Shown here: piece after piece, positions 58,222 to 64,000 of the stretch
Numbering within the stretch: the stretch's first letter is position 1
Layout of the letters: each line of letters opens with the position of its first letter
Source: Nectonema munidae
Lineage: Eukaryota > Nematomorpha > Nectonematoida > Nectonematidae
Direction of reading: 5' to 3'
Assembly: GCA_030549495.1 (NCBI GenBank)
Contig: JAUIRK010000889.1
Location: forward strand, 1,363,501-1,427,500
DNA: 64,000 bases
Notes under the pieces: generated by a model
Databases searched by the model: none
Told to the model about the DNA's origin: nothing
The model's input: the letters and a program-made list of their open reading frames with translations, nothing else
Position numbers and translations under genes: made by a program

Positions 58222-58915
58222 CTAGCCGGTCCCGTGGTCGTTTCTCGCTGCGCTCGAAACATTGGATTCTGGATAGTGTGTATATTGAGTTGCTAATTCA
58301 AATTCGCTTCGCTCAAAACGACCACGGGACCGGCTAGTTTTTATTGTTTAGGCTACGCTCGAAACATAGGATTCTGGATAGTGTGTATATTGAGTTGCTA
58401 ATTAAAATTCGCTTCGCTCGAAACGACCACGGGAGCGGCTAGTTTTTTATTGTTTAGGCTACGCTCGAAACATAGGATTCTGGGTAGTGTGTATTTTGAG
58501 TTGCTAATAGTGTTATATGGTATGGTGGTCAGTTTTTAGAATATTTGTATCTTTTCTGTGTATTTTTCTATTACACCATATAAAAATACATACAAAAGAT
58601 ATTTCAACCAATCAGAATGCTTCAAGCGACACTCACACTACAGATATATAAAATACATACAAAAGATATTTCAACCAATCAGAATGCTTCAAGCAACCCT
58701 CACACTACAGATATATGAACTCATCACACATATAAAAATACACACAACACATATAAATAATTTCAACCAATCAAAATGCTTCGAAGACACACACACATAT
58801 AAACTCATCACACCATATAAAAATACACACAAAACACATATATAAATAAATTCAACCAATCAAAATGCTTCCAGCGACACACAGACACACAGACGCTAGC
58901 TTATTATAATATAGA
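58222..58915 (-). mobile_element. Non-autonomous Helitron-like element H3, 694 bp
   Basis: The same ends as H1/H2 (inverse of TCTATATTATAATAAGCTAG at the right, ACTAGCCGGTCCCGTGG at the left). It has two ACTAGCCGG units and four GAATGCTTC-type units, so the repeat number differs. It sits 16 bp after the piggyBac stop codon. Confidence 0.78.
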
Positions 58916-59164
58916 TAATAATATTCAATTGTACGGTATTACAAACATAAATAATGTTTTTATAATTTTGTTCTCTAAAAATGAAATTTTGCAAAATACG
59001 TAAGAGCATAAAAATTTGTTTTTTATTTTGAAAATATGAATTTGATTCTTTTGTACACAATTTTTTATTTTTTTGAATTTTTTGTTTATAAGCTTTCATT
59101 TTTTGTAATAAAAGCTTGTTTTCTAATAGTTATACATTTTTATATTGCTTACTTTTATATACAA

Positions 59165-59280
59165 GGTCGTTCAGAATTGACGTCAACTTAATATATTTCA
59201 CTAATAATCTACCTTGATGTCAGTTTGGAGATACTCCTTTTATTTCTCTCTCAAAGTTGACCTCAATGATTCTTGTTGAG
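59165..59280. mobile_element. Diverged MITE with GTCGTTCAGAATTGACGTC end
   Basis: AAGGTCGTTCAGAATTGACG and the inverted AGTTGACCTCAATGATTCTTG, trimmed to TTGACCTCAATGATTC, pair imperfectly. Related to 35494-35628. Confidence 0.4.
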
Positions 59281-59674
59281 TACTGCAAATGGCTTACTGA
59301 TTTTCATGAAAGTTTAGAAAATAAAATAATTTTTTTAGGAAATACAAATGATTTATTGTTATAGCTTTATAATATTTATTATCTTTATTGAAAATCATAC
59401 CATTTAGTGTATAAACTTTTGATAATGAAAATTTATATTGAAAAATCTTAATTAACGTCATCTACTAATTCAACACGAAGTATAAAAACAACTAAAATTC
59501 AAAAATAACACATCTGATGGTATTTTTTATTTATAAAATAATTGTGATGAAACCAAGAAAAAAATTTACCTGTTGTTTTTTGATGGGGTCAGTTATCTTT
59601 TTCTACACGAATTTCATCATTGATAAAAGCGTGGAGTAAAAAGCCACGTTTGGTCTTGCAAGGGTTATAATCTT

Positions 59675-60222
59675 ATTCTTTTACTTAGGGATAAGCTACA
59701 TTCCATGATGCCGGTTTTTTATCCTAGTTTTCTTCTTACGAAGAATTCAAGGGTTTTTATGGTTAGGTAGTGCTCTGGCAACCCGGTGCTAACCTTGTTA
59801 GTAATCAAGCTATCTCTAGACATTAACCCATTAAGCCCCAATGTTCTCATTTGGGAACATAAGTAATTTCATCTTTGTCTGCTTTTTTTCAATGACTTTG
59901 AATATAAATCGTCTGCGTTTTTTTAAATATCGTCTGATTTCTGTGGTACTTAATGGGTTAAGATTATATTTCCCAAATTCGAAGCGTTCTCGTAGGATTG
60001 TATCGTTCTCTCATCTGTATTTATATATTTGTTACATACATTCTTGTAAAATTATATATATATATATATCAAGTTATTGTTATGTAGTATCAAGGGCCGG
60101 TAGGCATTTAGTGGGATGGAGAGTGCAGGTCGACCTGGACTCAGCATTCCGAGGGGGGGGGGGGGGGCACGATATCCCAAAGGATGGGTGCGAACGTCAA
60201 AACAGCTTAACTTAACTAACCA
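59675..60222 (+). repeat. Unclassified dispersed repeat X, copy 2, with nested MITE
   Basis: Inverse relative of 53930-54320. It is longer because of a piggyBac-type MITE (59827-59957). A 15-base G run replaces GGCGGGCC of copy 1. Confidence 0.65.
59827..59957. mobile_element. piggyBac-type MITE nested in repeat X
   Basis: CCCATTAAG to CTTAATGGG, 131 bp, with TTAA at both sides (59823-59826, 59958-59961). Copy 1 of repeat X has the uninterrupted sequence CTAGACAATAAG at this place. Confidence 0.88.
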
Positions 60223-60379
60223 ACCAACTTGACGGAACTTGTAATAGACAGTTGTTATTGATGTTACAAGTATTTTCTAGTTTATTTAGAAATCCACTTA
60301 CTTTTATAATGATTTATTTAGCAAGAGTCAAAACTATAGCCAAAAATTATTCTTAAATTCTTACTAATTTGGGTTAGTA

Positions 60380-61900
60380 GGTTACTCTTTCAAACTGGTA
60401 AGGCTGGCAACTTCATTAGTGAAAATTTGGAAAATAGCGCTTGCTAATTTAATTAATAAGAGGAACAAATTTTTTTCCTCAGTACCACTGCAGTTTAAAC
60501 CTTCTCTCCCAAGTGAGCTCTTCGAACTACTCTCTCTCCTAAAGTCCCAACATAATCACCATTTGTAATGCTTTCCGGTGTAAATATCATGGTTGTAAGG
60601 AAATAAAACCCACATTTTCATTCCAAATTTGATTGGTTTCCCTTTTATAAATACTTTTTCATTTGTTCGTCAAGCGATAAATACCTGTCAAAAACGTCAA
60701 ACTGCAGTAAATTATTTTTCATGATATTTATAAGTGGGCGAACTTTAACAACTCTGTCTTTTTTTATTGAGATCATCATTATTATTGAAATAGACATATT
60801 TTTTATTTCTTGGAATCTGTCCCGATTGATTTGATTAACCTTCGTATGATGGAAACAATTTTTAACAGGACGGGCGGATACTTGCACTAAAAGAGCAAAG
60901 AGTCGACTAAAACGTAAAATTTGGTCATCAAGAGATGATGCTCTTGGATCGAATAGTAGTAGTACCTATGAATATCCTTCTTGTTATCATAACTTTTATA
61001 AAAAAGATAGAGCATAACGGAACTTATATATCCTCTTGATTCTACGTCTTTTTTTACCATTGGGGGATTTGTTTATCGCCAAAAAATTGTTGTCGCCTGT
61101 GTTTACATACTTTACTGAACTCATGCTTATGATAATAGTCATGCTTTTCTATTTTTTTCTCTCCTAACTTGTGTAGATGTTTGTTTACTTTACTTGAATC
61201 AGTGTGGCCTTGCTCCAAAACAGAAGTTGCGAAGATGATGAAATATTCTTTTAAACTCTGAAAAATCGTTTTAAGCAGTTGAATAATCAAGAAAGTATAG
61301 AGCAGTGGTTCCCAACCTTTTTTAACCCGCCCCCCCCCCCCCCCCCCCGTTTTCAGTCACTTTTTACCTGTGGACCCCTACAACTGAATAGTTTGAGCCA
61401 ACAAGATTAATCAAAGATTTTTATGCAAAAAATGATTCTAGTCACCTGATTAAATCGTATGCTTATTCATATGAAATCAGAGAAAGCGTAAAGCCTGACA
61501 TAAAATGTGAATAAAATTTTTTCCAATTAAAATATAAATTTTTCAAAAATATTGTAACTAATAAAAAGGATATATAAACATTCAAAATATGAAACTTTAA
61601 AAAAGGGAAGAAAATATTTATTTAAAAAGCTCTGAATATATATATATTTATATTGATTTGGAAAATAGAAGTATATTAAAGGAGATTCAGCATAAGTAGT
61701 TGGAAGTAGAATTTCCATGGACCCCTTGAAATTCTTCCATGGACCCCCGGTTGGGAACCACTGGTATAGAGACATGTTGTGTTGCTCTCGCCAAAACAAG
61801 AAGGTAATGAAGCAAAACTTCTTTCCCATTGATCCATATTGGCTGTGAATCTGACTAGTTGCTTATTTTCATCATCTCTTCTCGAATTTTGGAGTAGCAT
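60380..61900 (-). pseudogene. piggyBac transposase fossil (copy 3), split by a hAT MITE
   Basis: On the minus strand 61676-61900 reads LVRFTANMDQWERSFASLPS, a candidate N-terminal region; 61054-61290 continues in an open frame of unclear place. 60645-60887 gives RFQEIKNMSISIIMMISIKK, VVKVRPLINIMKNNLLQFDV and RYLSLDEQMKKY, the PGBD2/3-like block with catalytic Asp. It then shifts to FIKGKPIKFGMKMWVLFPYN, IYTGK and a frame ending FTNEVASLTSLKE. The C-terminal third is missing. Several frame changes. The middle match is firm, the N-terminal part inferred. Confidence 0.7.
61303..61763. mobile_element. hAT MITE, 461 bp, inside piggyBac copy 3
   Basis: Ends CAGTGGTTCCCAACC and GGTTGGGAACCACTG are perfect 15-bp inverted repeats; 8-bp duplication GTATAGAG at both sides (61295-61302, 61764-61771). 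An 18-base C run lies near the left end. Confidence 0.93.
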
Positions 61901-62558
61901 TCAATACTTATAAAATTACTAATATTTAATATTTCACTAGCCGCCCTATGCAGTATAACTTTAAAATGATTCGCAAATCAGGCAATGCTTTGCTGCGATT
62001 CTAATCAATCTAACGCAATTTTTTTCCACACTTACTTATTTTTCTCGTCAACCTAAATGCATTTCTCAATCAAAATTCTTTCCGCGATGGAGTCTCGATT
62101 TAATTGTCATGGGTACGAAGGCGCAGTGTAACTTCCACATTGTCCAGTTATGCAAAAAAAAACTCTCGTTAGCTTCTTCGTTACCGAAATCCAAAAAAAC
62201 ATGACGCTGATTGCAGTTCGTAACGGCTGAAATGCCATGGGAATACTTAGGGTGGTAAAGTCAAAGTTAATGCGGCAGATTTTCAAAAAGTTAAGATTTC
62301 TTGTTATGATTGTCGTCAGTACGATATCGAAGGTGATACACATGTTGGCACGTTTACCACATGTCCAGTTAGTTTACAATTAAAAAAACTTTCAGCAAAA
62401 AATAAATAAAGTAATTATAAATAAAATATATATAAACTAGCCGGCCTCGTGGTCGTTTATCGCTTTGCTCGAAACATAGGATCATTGGTAGAGTGTTCGT
62501 AAATTAAGATCGAAACGACCACGGGACCGTCTAGTTATAAATATAGTTGATAAAAAAC

Positions 62559-63548
62559 GGATCATATGAAGAACAACCACCCCAACAATTCTGGGTTGGC
62601 TATTATTCTGAAGAGAAATTTTTAGGGTGGCTATTCTTCAGTTGAGTTTTATATTTATTTAAACTTTGAAAGGTGTATTGCATAATTAAATTCGAGCGTA
62701 TACTAAACAAAGTGTTTTTAATCGGATTACACTGATACTAATTTCCTGAAAACATACTATATATAATCACTAGTATATATTTAATCTTATAACACTGTAC
62801 AAATCTTGAAACAATATCAAGTTTGCAAAATATATTTTGAGAATAATCCTATTAAACTTGGAGGACCTGGCTGCACAATATCTTGGAGGACCTGGCTGCT
62901 AAAAGTTTTTTCTCACAAACCAAAATATCATCGTGGAAGGGCTGCTGAAAAATAAATTTGGGTATTTGGTTTAGTTGATACTTCTTTTTCTCCTGGACTT
63001 GGATATATTGAAATCGTTCAAGATAGAAGTGCAAAGACATTACTTCCTGTAATTGATAAAGTGGTTCGAACTTGATCTGTTATACATAGTGATGAATGGC
63101 GAGCAAATGCTAATGAAAGATTAGGATTCGCACATATGACAGTAAATCATACTTAATTTTGTAAATAAAGAAAATGGGGTCCACACTAAAAACATAGAAT
63201 CATATTGGAATAAACAAAAAGCAAATATAAAAAAATGAACGGATGTAAATGAAATTTTCTAGAGTCTTATCTTCAAGAATTTTTGTGGCGAGAAAGATTT
63301 TCCAATAATGCTTTTTTTAGTTTATGTGAGCACATATCTCAACAATTTCCTGTATAAATGTAAATGTAAATTTTAATATTTTAGTTTTTACTAAATAAAT
63401 TTTTTTAATTTTGTTTCAGTGGTATATTCTGTACAATATTTTTGGAAAACTATATGGGGTGGTGGTTCTTCAAAATGGTCATGCGGGGTGGTTGTTCTTC
63501 ACTTGCTACTAAAATATTGTCTTGGGGTGTTTATTCTTCATGTGATCC
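62559..63548 (+). mobile_element. Merlin transposon, duplicated copy
   Basis: Same ends and same ATAAAAAAC target duplication as 47212-48201, proving it was copied with its flanks. Two of the three substitutions noted in the block fall here (62672, 62998). Confidence 0.85.
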
Positions 63549-63954
63549 ATAAAAAACCATTTTGATGTAAATAGCTATTTTAGATTTCTTTTTATTAACA
63601 AATTTGATTGACTTTCATCAAAAATAATACCTCTATTGAATTAACCCTTCTCCTTTTTGACAGGTTTTGATTGATTTTCAAACGAAATAAACACCAGAAA
63701 ATGTCAAGCTTATTTTTTTGAAAATCAATCAAAAACAGTCATAAAGCTACGGTAAACTGCATACGCTAAACATGGCCGTTTTTATCCCTTCATTTTACAT
63801 GTGTATTTAAGAGAATGTGATTTTTTGCTTATTATTCCACGCCTACTTGTAGGTATGCGTATGTATGCCTTTTAATTGACTTTATCTGGAATACAGGTCC
63901 CCCCATATTGGTATTATCCGCTCAAAGGCGGGGGTATCATGTGAGCCAGAAATC

Positions 63955-64000
63955 TCACACTCTTTGTTGCCTGTTTAGCAACGACCTCTCTTCCCCTTCT
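63955..64000 (-). CDS. Start of a second copy of the acidic secreted gene (3' end only)
   Basis: The last 46 bases match 48608-48653 exactly. They encode the final ~15 residues (RSLLNRQQRV then stop) of the acidic protein on the minus strand. The rest lies outside the window. It follows 1.58 kb of near-identical flanking DNA, so a whole second gene is likely but not seen. Confidence 0.6.
   Translation of the reverse strand, partial: EGEERSLLNRQQRV

Larger units (their letters stand above)
62374..64000. repeat. Right copy of the 1.63-kb block, running off the window
   Basis: Near-identical to 47027-48653 in the same orientation. It includes the Helitron unit (62440-62524), Merlin and the tail of the acidic gene, so it is a segmental copy and not a second insertion. 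Confidence 0.9.

Overview
The window is AT-rich animal DNA. It contains two spliced host genes, one intact single-exon gene for a secreted acidic protein, and a very dense, repeatedly nested set of transposable elements. The introns (GT-AG, phase-consistent), a tRNA-derived SINE family, non-LTR LINEs, and piggyBac, hAT, Merlin, Tc1/pogo and Helitron elements all point to an invertebrate metazoan. An arthropod with a compact, low-GC genome, such as a copepod, would fit, but nothing here fixes the species. No bacterial or organellar genes and no CRISPR array were seen.

Layout: 0.4-10.6 kb (minus strand) is the 3' part of a gene with two tandem KH domains, seven exons recovered, its introns holding MITEs and fossils of hAT and Tc1/IS630 transposases. 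11.5-12.8 kb is a piggyBac transposase with its catalytic middle deleted. 14.4-16.8 kb and 28.8-31.0 kb are two inverted copies of a piggyBac-ended element made largely of ~150-bp internal repeats. Between them lie a Merlin fossil split by a hAT element, a KIAA1586-type hAT transposase split by a hAT MITE, and three LINEs, one nested in another. 31.1-39.4 kb (minus) is a complete five-exon FkbM-type methyltransferase gene of 341 codons whose exon phases all agree. 43.4-46.3 kb holds a hAT fragment and a near full-length but decayed Tigger/pogo transposase.

47.0-62.4 kb looks like one unit of a 15,347-bp tandem duplication: the first ~1.63 kb of the unit is repeated from 62,374 to the window end with about three substitutions and no indels. 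The unit contains the acidic gene between inverted arms (one arm carries a whole Merlin, the other an empty site), a 1.38-kb palindrome of two identical Helitron-like elements tail to tail, a third such element, a piggyBac transposase interrupted by a SINE, and a third piggyBac interrupted by a hAT MITE. The two host genes seem unrelated: the KH protein should bind RNA (piRNA-factor-like KH pair), and the FkbM protein should methylate a small or glycan substrate using SAM. The rest is layered transposon history that can be ordered by target-site duplications.
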